Assembly: GCA_019009955.1 (NCBI GenBank)
Contig: CM032228.1
Coordinates: 127,839,001-127,903,000 of the forward strand
Direction of reading: 5' to 3'
Origin: Riptortus pedestris
Lineage: Eukaryota; Arthropoda; Insecta; Hemiptera; Alydidae
DNA length: 64,000 nt
Shown here: positions 1 to 9,710 of the stretch, in pieces
Position numbering within the stretch: position 1 is the stretch's first letter
Layout of the letters: each line of letters opens with the position of its first letter
Notes under the pieces: generated by a model
Database searches by the model: none
What the model was told of the DNA's origin: nothing
What the model saw: only the letters and a program-made list of their open reading frames with translations
Position numbers and translations under genes: made by a program

Positions 1-69
1 GTATGGTATTTATCAATGGAGAATGAGTCTGGTAGTTTAATCGGGAGTATACCTGGCGTCTTGGAGATG

Positions 70-525
70 TCAGTCACTTGATACTGTACCGTCTGAGTCA
101 TCGTCTTGAGGAGCACTAGGGTCATGATCCATGTTTGTGTTCTCATCTACAACAGAAGGAATGTCTTCGTTCACAACCTTTGTTTTCCTTCCTTTATAAA
201 CTTTCCTGAGCCGTTGCAGATTGTCTTTATGTAATTTAATTTCTTTGTTTTTATCCTTGAGTTTAACAACAGGTTTGTAAGGGTTTTCGGATTTTAACCT
301 AGTCCTAATCTTTGCATATGTTTTTTCTGGTATTTCGGGGTCTTCTCTATTTTTGTTCAATTTGTTGGTCCGTTCAAGTTTTTCCTTGTCTATAGTTTCT
401 TTAATAATGGATTGTACAAGTTTAAGTCTGTCGTGGTACTGTTCGACTAATCGTTCTTTTATCTTAGAGTCGGTGGAAGCGGGAGTACAGTGATGGGGCC
501 CGAATGTGATTTCATTCGGTGTCAA
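70..525 (-). pseudogene. pol: Integrase C-terminal part of the errantivirus-like element
   Basis: The open frame begins around TPNEITFG, the motif that follows the catalytic core in gypsy-group integrases, and continues with a long Lys/Arg/Glu-rich helical stretch and an acidic tail ending at the stop at 70. It overlaps the preceding integrase piece by a few bases in a different frame. The join is a deletion plus frameshift. Positions 1-69 show no recognisable env or LTR. Confidence 0.75.
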
Positions 526-1232
526 TTTAAGTTTTTGTTGGATAGATGGTCTGTTAGTACTTGAAGTACGTTAGTTGCGTAAAATGTGGAAGTGAGTCTG
601 GCAAAAAGTCTTTTCGAAAATGTGTCAACAAGGGTTATTATGTATTTTTGTTCGTAATGTAATGTATCCATCATGAGTTCTTCAAATGGTCTGTCGGGTG
701 AAGGTGTTACACAATATTTAGTTTTGATGGGCTTTCTGTCGTACTTTGTCCGTCTACAAGTATCGTAGTTGTTTACGTAGTCCATAATTAGGTCTTTCAT
801 CTTAGGGAAGTAGTAATGCCTCTTGCGTTTGATGTATGTTTCGAGTTCACCTCTGTGATAAGTTTTGCCCAAGTGATATGAATCAATTAGTTCACGTTGT
901 TCATCCAGATTCTTGATGTCAGAACATTTCTTTATATATCTTTTTAGTTTTACAGTGGGGAATGAGGTCTCTATAATATTAGAAATTTCTTGGAAAATGC
1001 TTTCATATTCTGTTCGTACCGTCTCGACGGTCGGTTCACAGTAAATACCGTATGTTGTGTTAGGTTTCAGTATTTCTAGTAATTTTTTATTTAGATCAGA
1101 TTGCAATGGGTACATTGTTTCAATAATGTATCGAAATTTATTCCTAAGAGTGTGTGTTGGATCACGTCCTCTTTGTATAAAGATTTGATATTTCTCATCG
1201 TTAACAGGTCTATCTTCTTCTACTATCCACAC
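522..1232 (-). pseudogene. pol: Integrase N-terminal part (zinc-binding domain and start of core) of the errantivirus-like element
   Basis: Integrase inserts the DNA copy into the host genome. This 236-residue open stretch holds the linker after RNase H, then an HHCC-type zinc-binding segment (HLGKTYHRG ... YDTCRRTKYDR) and the first part of the catalytic core with the first Asp (MMDTLHYE). The first Cys of the usual CxxC pair is replaced by Tyr. The stretch ends after FYATNVLQVLTDHLS, and the neighbouring frame resumes with the C-terminal domain. The core is therefore missing about 100 residues, including the second Asp and the Glu. Upstream, about 1250-1380 is recognisable as the RNase H-integrase linker but contains stops. 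Confidence 0.8.
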
Positions 1233-1378
1233 CTGTTAGTTAGAGGATTCCTGTGAATGGACGGTGGCAAGGTCAGTTTCATCTCTACAGTATGTAAGTC
1301 AGTGGTCTGTGGTCCATTCTTTCTTCTTAAAGAGTGTGTTCATTACATTTGCCGTGTCTGTTTCCGTGTTTTTATGTT

Positions 1379-1960
1379 CTAAATCGGCTTTAATTTTTTT
1401 TTTTTTATACTTTTATCTTTGAGAATATTTTCAATTTCCAATAAATTCATATTTTGCTTGATACTCTTTGAGCTTACTCTATTATTATTATTATTACTGT
1501 TAGTAGAACTTATACTACTATTATTATCATTTGATTCATTATTATCATTATTATTTGAATCACTTGAGTTATCATTATTATTATTAGCATTATTATTATT
1601 TATTAATCCTTCATTTATTCTTATTTTCTTTTTATTATTATTATTATTACTATTATATTCTTTAATAGCTTTATTAATTATATTCGTTTCAATATCAAAC
1701 ATTTTATTATTTTTCAAATAATCAATATATTCTTTACTAATACTAATTTTTTGTTTAATAATACTTTTATTTTTATTTTCAATAATACTTTTATCTTTAA
1801 TATTAATATTATTACATTCATCTTTATTATTATTATCTTCCGAAGTTATTTTACTTCCGTCGGGTACGGAACAGGGAGTTATATAATTTTTCGCCGAGCC
1901 GGTGTCGATAAGCCGTCTTGTTTTGTTTGTCTGTAAAGTGTGGTAGTGATTGAGTAAAGT
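1379..1960 (-). pseudogene. pol: Protease remnant running in frame into an Asn-rich stretch
   Basis: The frame is open from 1960 to the TAG at 1379-1381. Near its start (about 1913-1883) it has LIDTGSAKNYI, the D-T-G active site of retroelement aspartic proteases. About 25 codons later the sequence turns into AAT/ATT-rich codons giving an Asn/Ser/Lys-rich protein stretch (about 1850-1400), with no protease C-terminal half and no reverse transcriptase motifs. It begins immediately after the stop codons TAG and TGA (1966-1961) that end gag in the same frame. The Asn-rich part may be triplet microsatellite expansion filling a deletion. Translation of this frame is doubtful. Confidence 0.7.
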
Positions 1961-1963
1961 TCA

Positions 1964-3127
1964 CTAAATATTCGGGGCTGGTTCTGGCCTGTCTTTGACT
2001 AAAAAATGTTCAAATTTTTCTAGTAAAGAGTCCATTCTTGTTTCAAGTCGTGCTATTCTGCCCTCTTCGGAAATGTGGTGGAGTTGTTGGGCGTTCGAGT
2101 GTACGGTTCGCATAGATACTGTATTCTGATTCGCGCCTTGGTGGGGATTGCGGTCTGTTAAAAAAATTGTTCTTGTCGATGTCTGTCCCAGTCTTGGTGG
2201 GCATAAGTGGAGATTGAGCAGTTTGCATTTGTGGTGGTCTTTGTCTGTCCCAATGGGGTGGTTTCCATTCATACGTATGGCGTGTGTCGATATTAGTAGG
2301 TGGTGTATCGTATTTTCGTTCGTGATAGTAGGGCTCGTTTTGTCGTTGTGGCGGTTCATAGTACCTTGGAGATTGTCGAGGTAGATGATAATCGTCCCGT
2401 TTTTGTTGGTACCGTAAGGGCTTGCTATGGTTGTGGTCCGTTCTGGAACGAGGGTTATAGAGTCTGTCCACTATGTGTGGTGCTTCTTTTTGTAATGCGT
2501 TTCTGATATCGTCTAGTGATGTTAATGATATGTGTTTCAGGAAGTCGAAAATGTCTGGGTGGAATTTTGTCGTGATATAGTGGTTAATCTCCATGTCTTT
2601 GTATTTTATGTAGTCTGTGGCATTAAAGTCTGTTTCAAGTTTTACTCTGGAGAATATTAGTGCTCTGATAATAGCGATTCTGTCGATAAAATGAAGAGGG
2701 TGTTCTTTATAGTAGGGTCTTGTATTAAAGAGCTTAGTGGATAGCTGTTCTATTGTTCGTGAATCTTTAAAACTTCTTTTTAAATAGTTGATGAGGTCTG
2801 GGATAGATTAAAATCATTGGTCAGTAAACAATGTCTAGCATTGCCCGTTAATTTAGATTTTATTTTTGTCAATAATCTGGAATGATTGTGTTCTGATAAG
2901 GTGTTTGTGTCGTCACAGGTGGTTTCATAAACGTCTAGGACAGCTTTTGAAAAGTAAATTGAATCTTCCGGGTTACCATCATAGGTGGGGATGTGGTCGT
3001 AGTCGTCCTTTGTTATGGCGTAAGTCGAAGTCATTGCGCTTCGTGTGTCTTGGATGTCGTTTAAAGCGTCTGAAAGTTCTTGGACTGAAATGTCTCTGTG
3101 TTTAAGAAGTCTGTCTTGTAGTGGCAT
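1964..3127 (-). pseudogene. gag: gag remnant of the errantivirus-like element
   Basis: The structural (capsid-type) protein gene. It opens with ATG at 3127 and reads in one frame to about 2780, where it meets a stop. The next frame is open from about 2800 to 2043 (with a Pro/Arg/Tyr-rich, basic middle part), and a third switch near 2100 leads to a tail ending at TAG 1964-1966. Overlapping open stretches at each switch show that these are frameshift lesions in one ancestral gene, not separate genes. The charged C-terminal tail and the lack of a CCHC zinc knuckle agree with errantivirus Gag proteins. Non-functional as it stands. Confidence 0.75.
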
Positions 3128-3560
3128 ATAAATTTGATAATAAGATGAAATAGAATGACAAAAATATAAGTATAATATAGGACTATAAACGAAGATAGAG
3201 TATAAAAAAATTATATGAAGAATAGAAATAGCAATATTAAGTCAATATCTATATGTAAATATAAAAAAATATGTTTTGAATTTTAATTATTAGGAAAAAT
3301 ATAGTTTAAAAAAAATTAAGGAAAATTATAAGTATATATATGTTCTTAAAATTATGATCAAAGTGTCTGGCTCAGTACCTCAAGTCCTCTTGAAGCAGCA
3401 ACTGGCGAAGTATAGAAGGGTGGTGATCCGCAATGTGTATAAAAATACACCTGTTGTGAAGTCCGCTCTGGAATCATCGTTTCGAAGCGTCGTCAGTCTT
3501 CAATAGCTGGGCTTGTAGCTTCTACTTATCAACAGTGCGGGTCCCTAAGTCCGGTCGCCA

Positions 3561-3836
3561 ATTAAATACTTCGCACTTACTTACTTCAAAAAAAACTTTA
3601 TTGGTATGAACCAGAAATAATTACAGAATCAATAATCAGACTAACATGGAGACGGCAGATACAATAATGAGGAATGGGAAGGAAAGGGTCAGGTATTTAT
3701 ACTAGTTGACTGGTAAACTGCTGAGGTAGTGTCTGGTCCCGTGGGAGCGTAGCTTCTGCTGCTAGAACTGTCGATTTGCAGAATCATATCCCATGCATTT
3801 GTGTGGAGGACCCTCTTATATTAAATATAAACTACT
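3561..3836 (-). repeat. 5' LTR of the errantivirus-like element, with adjacent primer binding site
   Basis: On the minus strand this stretch begins AGTAGTTTAT and ends TATTTAAT, directly followed at 3560 by TGGCGACCGG, a primer binding site of the tRNA-Arg type used by several gypsy-group elements. Inside it are a TATA-like box (CTAGTATAAATACC, about 3691-3705) and a polyadenylation signal AATAAA (about 3597-3602) near the 3' side. AGT...AAT ends are typical of the 17.6/gypsy group rather than TG...CA. The outer end is set by resemblance only; no second LTR is in the window to confirm it. Confidence 0.7.
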
Positions 3837-4630
3837 TCAGGTTGTTTTCACGATTTTCGCGTTCTTGGAACCGCTCTTCATTTTCAGGTTCACCTCTTGT
3901 CTTCTAATTTGTTTAATTACTTTCTAAAACCTTTTTTTTTGTTTTTTAAATTTGAAATACATTTTACACGTTCTTGTACGAATTTATCTTCATCCATTTT
4001 TGAATGATGGCTCTATAGCTTTCAACATTTCTATGTAAATCTACTTTACTTCGTTCCAACTTAAGAGTTTGACTTATAAAGTTGTCGACGACGAGAAGCT
4101 AACACTTTGTTTGCCTCGTTAAAGCATTTTTTTAATAGGTAACAAGGACAGTTCCATCTAGTTTCATAGCTTTGTTTAAAGTCGCGTAGCAACAACTTGG
4201 ACCAAACTGGAAATCCTAAAAGCAGCTATTTTCTGGCGACGAATTTAAGTCTTTTGCCGATGTTGGATTTCGTTTATTTTTGATGACATGATTTACACAC
4301 TGGCATGGCATACTTCTCTCTGCATTTTCGATTGTTATTCCTACTAAACTTTTCTAATGTTCTACTAGGTAAAAATCACTTTATTAAACAAGAAAATGTG
4401 GCTGTTCACCGATGGTGGATTGCTGAAGGCCACAACTTCCAATCAATCTTTCAATCATTACATTTTAAAAAAGAAAAAAAAATATAAAGGAGAAATTGAA
4501 AAAAAGTCTGTTAACACATTAATTAAGTAAGTTAATTTCCAAATACATTATAAAATAGGAGTACATAAGGTATAATTTATAAATTAAAAAAAATAAAATG
4601 AATTAATAAATCATTTAAGAATAGTTATTT
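3837..4630. other. Intronic or 5'-flanking DNA without recognised gene
   Basis: AT-rich, with short open stretches only; no conserved motif, splice-bounded exon or repeat shared with the rest of the window was recognised. It lies between the errantivirus-like LTR and a foldback element, upstream of the visible GMC exons. Confidence 0.5.
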
Positions 4631-5256
4631 ATTATACAAGTGACGAAAGTAGATCATTTTACAACTCGAGTGAAACGTTTACCCACAAGAGCGAAGCGAG
4701 TGTGGTAATTTCACGAGAGTTGTAAATTCTACTTTCGTCACGAGTGTAATATTAAATTTTTTCTGTAATCGTGTAATACATGATCAGATCTAACCAGAAT
4801 ATGAACAAAATTAGGATGTTGTGAAGATTATGGTATGTTGTTGGTAGGTTATAAGCATGGTTGTGAAACGTTATAAGCATAGTTATAAAACAACTAGTGA
4901 TGATTGTGAAGTAGTGGTTATAAACAAGTACAGGTTATAAACAAGGAAGGTAATCATTATTATATTTAAATTTTAAAATATATTGATTATTTCCACCAAT
5001 AATTCATTTACATTTCAATTTATTTTGTTAAAATAAATTCTTACAATGTTCAGAAACATTTAAAAGCATTTAATTTCCAACTTCAAATTATTTTTTAATT
5101 TATACTTATTACTAATTAAGAAGGCAATTCACTTTCTTCACTTGTGAAGAAAGTGATTACTTTCTTCACTCTATTGCAAAATGTTTCACTTTCTTCACTC
5201 ATTTCAGTTTAGTAATGTTACCATTATTCAACGATTACAGAAAAAATAAATTATTG
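4631..5256. mobile_element. Foldback/MITE-like palindromic element
   Basis: Three nested inverted repeats are visible. A hairpin spans 4631-4751: GTGACGAAAGTAGA near 4640 returns inverted as TCTACTTTCGTCAC near 4730, around a GC-richer core ACAAGAGCGAAGCGAGTGT. An outer pair is TTTTTTCTGTAATCG (about 4757-4771) and CGATTACAGAAAAAA (about 5232-5246). Between them is a perfect 12-bp hairpin CACTTTCTTCAC-TT-GTGAAGAAAGTG (5130-5155), followed by two more direct copies of ACTTTCTTCACT (about 5159-5200). No coding capacity was seen. Family unknown and ends approximate. Confidence 0.55.
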
Positions 5257-5624
5257 TTAATTATGCCTAATGAGTGAAGAATGATTAATTCCACAAGGCT
5301 TGATTATTCTTGATGACGATGGTTTTTAAAAATACTGATTCTTCTGGAAATTAAATTGCGAGTGCCAAACCTGAGACTGTGGATTTGAATAATTTGTGGA
5401 TTTTTAATTTTTTTTTATTTTTCTCGATTTAATACATTTCAGGTAGCGTGTTAAGAGTTTCACTCCCAACACTGATATGTTATTCCCAAAATATTTATGC
5501 TTTCGGCTGGGAATTTGAAGCATAGTCTTGTATATTGTTTCTTTTCTTGAGTAATATATTATTTTTGTAAAATAAGTTAATGTCTATGTCTGTTTATGTG
5601 TCGGTTGTACCTCTTCTTATTGCT

Positions 5625-5768
5625 GTTATTTATTAAGGTCCTCTTTTTGCAACGAGGCTAATTGGGACAGGTTATCTACAGGTTACCTTTTCTAGCTAGG
5701 GTGGACTAAGTATTTTATTAATGAGTTCGTCACTAAAAAAAATCCTATTGTTCAGGCGGTCGTTGAAG
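5625..5768 (-). repeat. SINE copy 1 (3' body), reverse orientation
   Basis: Read on the minus strand it contains CTAGAAAAGGTAACCTGTAGATAACC followed by an ATTAGCC-like segment and TTGCAAAAAG. It matches the copies at 11830-11990 and 46350-46530 almost base for base in this core. The tRNA-like head is mostly lost here, though a CCGCCTG trace and AGTGACGAA remain. Confidence 0.65.
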
Positions 5769-6036
5769 TCGCCACTCTTCTTATTATGCTTTAAACATTT
5801 TAAAGCTCGTATAACAGTGCAAATTACAAATGCAATGCATTTATCTTGTTGAGTTTATTTTCGACAGTTGCTCAACAGGTAAAGTACATTAATATCAGAA
5901 TATTTTTGATTCACGTTAAAAACACACAAACATGTGTGGCTTGCCTGAACGCAGGAATCTCATTATCATTCGGAATACTAATATATTTACTGTCAATTCG
6001 CCCTTAAGATATTTCAAGTATTGGTATTTTTTCTAG

Positions 6037-7258
6037 GCAGGCAAAGAGCTAGGCTACGAAAACAGAGATACTAATGGGCACAAACAGACAGGTTTCATGA
6101 TAGCACAGGGAACATTGAGAAGAGGAGCTAGATGCAGTACAGCCAAGGCCTTTTTGAGGCCTGCACGTCTTCGCAAGAATTTACATATATCACTAAATTC
6201 ACAAGTAAGTATAACTGTTATTATTTAATTGCATATATTAATACATTCACATACCAGTGTAACTATGGATTTACATGACTAATGTTTATGCAGATTCACC
6301 GGATTGAGGTTGTACTCTTGACGCGGTTATCGAAAAGTTTTTTTAAATTTCCATGGATCCTAATCAGGATATAACGAAAATGGTGCCCATACACACGCGC
6401 ACGCACACACACATTGTGTTAGTTGCTAATTTAAATTTTCCTCTGTATAAACATTGCCCGGAAGTCATTAAAAGATTATGTGCTTGCAGTCATTTTCAAC
6501 CGCTTGAAAATTAAGCTGATTTTCCACGGGCAAGGTTACAGTTTCTTTTACTATTATATGATCAATTCTTGAGGCATTTTAATCTGTGCACCATGAATGT
6601 GGGATTTACTTTATGTGAAAAAAAATGCAGTCTAAAGCGAGTTATAAAAATCCGTCACGCCAGGGATGTATAAACTAAGCAGATTTTCCACGTGAAGTTT
6701 TACAATAGATAAATCTACATACTGGTTACACTTAACACTACCATGAATATTAAGTACATAAATACAAACGATAATGAGAAATGATTCAGTCAATTTACAT
6801 TTTAATAACAACAGGAAGCGTCTGAATTGTAGATAAACAGGTCAGCCAACCTCTCAGAGCTGATTAGATATATAGAAATATACTTCATACGAAAGAAAAA
6901 CACATACTGAAATATATTTGAATATAATATATTAATTTTATTGAAAACAATTTATTATATCTAGTACTGTAATTTATAAGATGAGAATAATCTCAATCAC
7001 TCTAATTTTAGTTATCCTTGAACAAAATGTCATCAGAATGTATTTGTTGAACACAATATTTGGTATTTCGGTTTGAAATAAGACAGTTTATGTTATATTA
7101 GCTTATTCTTAACGTACGATGACTGAAAGTGGGGATTTAGTGAAGGCTGAAATATAACAACATTAATAGAACACTAAATGTGCAAATATATTGTTACGTT
7201 TTTATTACAACGCACGTCTCCCTCTCCTTCAGGCAATCTTCCACGTATTAATTTTTCG

Positions 7259-7305
<47 letters not shown>

Positions 7306-9710
7306 CTCAAAAATGAATAGGGATATTGGCTGTTTTGTGGTATGTATGGGGCCTAGCATATTTTTTTCTTTTTTTATTATAAATATCATTAATATTTATT
7401 AGAAATTATTGTCTTTTTTCGCCCCATAAAAATAAATTTAATTAAGATCGATTTAATATAATTAATAGGATAAGAAAAAATAACCAATATCCCTATTCAT
7501 TTTTGAGCAGTATATATATATATACAATTTTGAACGGACGTTATTTTCGTTATTTCCTAGGTAGGATCAATGGACATTTTTGGAAATGATTGACATTTTT
7601 GATTGATTGAGTTCGGCCTCAATAGCTGATTACCCTTAAGGGTTAAAATTCGGTTTCATATAATATATAACACCATAAGTCAAAGATATTTGTGAATTTA
7701 GTAGAGCCTGTGCTCATCAATCAGCTTTAGAAAGCTTTTGCAATTAATAAATTATTTTTTATTATTTTATCTCAAAGAAAACATCGTTCATACTTCTTCA
7801 ATTAAATAACCGAAATATTTAACATCTTGACTACTTAGGAGCTTGGGTTTCCCAATTCTCTGAAGCATAAGTATTTATAACTCCTTTAAGGTTTAACACT
7901 AGTTTTTTCCATAATATGCAACATTTTATTATTGGACACTAGATGTTATCATTATGTTTGCTATCTTTTTGACATGTGATTGTGCTTCAGGTAACAAGAG
8001 TTCTTATTGACCCTAAGAGCAAAATAGCCTATGGAGTAGAATTCTTAAAGGATGGCGTCTTACACAAGGTAACTCTTTTCTGTTCATAAACGTTATTATT
8101 GTTGGGAAAAAAAAACCTTACTTATGAGTCACGCCTAGAATTAGACCATTTTATTTGCGTTATTATTAACATGGCTATATTCACTCATGTTGGTGAGTGG
8201 TTTTACCGCCCAGCAACTGTTATTTTGCATCTCGGAAAGTTATTGTATGGAATAACTAATTCCATTAGTATTGGTAACAGAAAAAATCTAACTCAAACTA
8301 GCCCAACTGACCATGTAATATTCGAGTCTTCCTCTGGTCTTTTCTATGATTGCATGTACTTAACCAAACGCTCGCTCTACATATTCAAGTAACTTCTACC
8401 TTGGTTGGCTCAGAGAGTTACGACGGGTTCATATATAGAAGTGCTAGTCTCTAAACAAGATAACCTTGTTTGCTTATGAATACGGAACATAATTTTTTAC
8501 CTTTGATTCTATTTTACAGTGGACAGTGGTTGGGACTTAGCACAGTTTAATGTGCTTAGGTTACATTTGAATGTGTTTAAATCCGGCATTGATTAATGAG
8601 TAGAGAAATCATTGAACAATATGTCTTGTATAGTTTAAGATGTATTACTGATTTTCGAATGTAGAAAAGCAATACTAATTTTTAAATCACTATTTGCAGG
8701 TCCGATCTACAAAAGAAGTAATCTTAAGCGGGGGTTCTATAGGATCTCCTCAGCTGTTAATGTTGTCAGGTGTAGGACCAAGACACCATTTAGCTGAAGT
8801 TGGTGTGCCAGTTATACATGATTCTCCAGGAGTAGGAAGAAATCTACAAGACCATATAGGCCTGGGTGGCTTGGTATTTCTTGTTAATCAGGAAGTCTCT
8901 ATTGTTATGAATCGATATGAAAATCTGCCATCTGTCGTCAGGTATGCGATTTTCGGCGATGGGCCTCTCACTGTTTTAGGTGGAGTGGAAGGTCTTGCTT
9001 TTGTAAATACCAAGTACGCAAATAAATCTGAAGATTTCCCAGATATCGAGTTTCATTTTGTTTCTGGATCAACTAACTCAGATGGGGGAGCGCAGATTTG
9101 GAAAGCTCATGGAATTACTGAAGAATTCTACAAGGATGTGTTCGAACCTATATCAAACAAGGATGTTTGGTCAGCAATTCCAGTTCTTCTTAGGCCTGAG
9201 AGTAAAGGGTTTTTAAAGTTACGCAGTAAAAATCCATTAGACCACCCCTTGATCTATCCAAATTATTTTTTTGAGCCAATTGACATGAAACGATTAATCG
9301 AAGGAGTGAAAATAGCACTTGCCATGAGCAAGACGAAGGCTTTCCAGAAATATGGAAGCCATCTTTATATGAAACCATTCCCCGCCTGTAGAGGTATACC
9401 TTTCAATACTGACTACTATTGGGAGTGCATGATCCGTCAATATTCAGTTACTATTTATCACCCGGTAGGAACATGCAAAATGGGCCCGGCATGGGACAAG
9501 GAAGCTGTAGTAGATCCACAGCTGAGAGTTCAAGGTTTGCGGGGACTCAGGGTGATTGATGCTTCCGTCATGCCCAAGATTGTCAGTGGAAATACTAATG
9601 CTCCTGTCATTATGATAGCTGAAAAGGGATCAGATATGATTAAAGAATTCTGGCAACAAATGAATTCACATTTGTCAAGAAATAGAGGATCATGGAATAC
9701 GTTCTTGTAA
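6037..9710 (+). CDS. GMC oxidoreductase (glucose dehydrogenase-like), 3' exons of a partial gene
   Basis: FAD-dependent GMC oxidoreductases oxidise alcohols or sugars; insect paralogues are usually secreted and act in cuticle, immunity or hormone metabolism. Three coding exons are visible with GT/AG borders: 6037-6204 (56 codons, AGKELGY start), 7991-8068 (26 codons) and 8700-9710 (336 codons plus stop). The last exon carries the GMC signature [15 protein letters not shown] near its start, the GVGRNLQDH motif, the catalytic-His segment [11 protein letters not shown] and SGNTNAP near the end. The FAD-binding GGGSAG exon and the first GMC signature are not in the window, so about the first 208 residues lie further left. 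Exon lengths and phases match the last three exons of the gene at 46001-60667, a tandem paralogue. Intron 6205-7990 is filled with family A, a mini-LTR and a MITE. Which substrate it uses cannot be told. Confidence 0.92.
6297..6385 (+). repeat. Family A fragment (palindrome-end side)
   Basis: A diverged match to the segment that follows the 20-bp palindrome in full family A copies: TTGAGGTTGTACTCTTGACGCG then a TCCATGGATCCTAATCAGGA-like stretch and AACGAAAATG. It is followed by a short (AC)n run. It lies in the first visible intron of the GMC gene. Confidence 0.5.
7192..7263. repeat. 72-bp miniature with solo-LTR ends
   Basis: It begins TGTTACGTTTTTATTACAA and ends TTTTTCGCAACA, the same start and end as the 534-bp solo LTR at 26809-27342, and is flanked by ATAT on both sides as that copy is. 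The remaining 40 bases in the middle differ. It is either an internally deleted LTR or a tiny related element. The (TA)n context makes the ATAT duplication weak evidence here. Confidence 0.5.
7302..7511. mobile_element. Tc1/mariner-like MITE, 210 bp
   Basis: The ends are perfect 28-bp inverted repeats: ACTGCTCAAAAATGAATAGG... at 7302-7329 and its exact complement at 7484-7511. Both sides are (TA)n, as expected for TA-targeting Tc1/mariner elements. The 150-bp interior is AT-rich and has no open frame, so the element is non-autonomous. The TIR start resembles those of Tc1/mariner elements (inference). Confidence 0.8.

Larger units (their letters stand above)
1..3836 (-). mobile_element. Errantivirus-like (Ty3/gypsy) LTR element, decayed, cut by window edge
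   Basis: Reading leftward the element shows an LTR, a primer binding site, gag remnants, an aspartic protease motif, then an integrase; the left end runs out of the window, so any env gene and the second LTR are not visible. Order and motifs fit the gypsy/17.6 group of insect Ty3 elements (established family knowledge). The reverse transcriptase and RNase H region, normally about 2 kb between protease and integrase, is absent; a low-complexity Asn-codon stretch lies there instead. Gag carries frameshifts, gag and protease are separated by two stop codons, and the integrase core is internally deleted, so this copy is dead. It lies antisense to the GMC gene whose exons begin at 6037, presumably inside one of that gene's introns or its 5' flank. 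Confidence 0.85.
6651..7647 (-). mobile_element. Family A copy R0, interrupted by a mini-LTR and a MITE
   Basis: It starts with TCCGTCACGCCAGGGATG and AAACTAAGCAGATTTTCCACGTGAAG and ends with the facing end CAATAGCTGATTACCCTTAAGGGTTAAAA. The interior matches the long variant seen at 15560-16575 (TTTATTATATCTAGTACTGTAAT and neighbours). The (TA)n position is occupied by two other elements (7192-7263 and 7302-7511), after which the family A sequence resumes at about 7525 with TTTTGAACGGACGTTATTTTCGTT. Confidence 0.7.

Noticed and set aside
1419..1721. Leu-rich plus-strand open frame resembling a membrane protein
   Set aside because: It is the antisense reading of the Asn-codon-rich triplet tract; codon content follows from the repeat.
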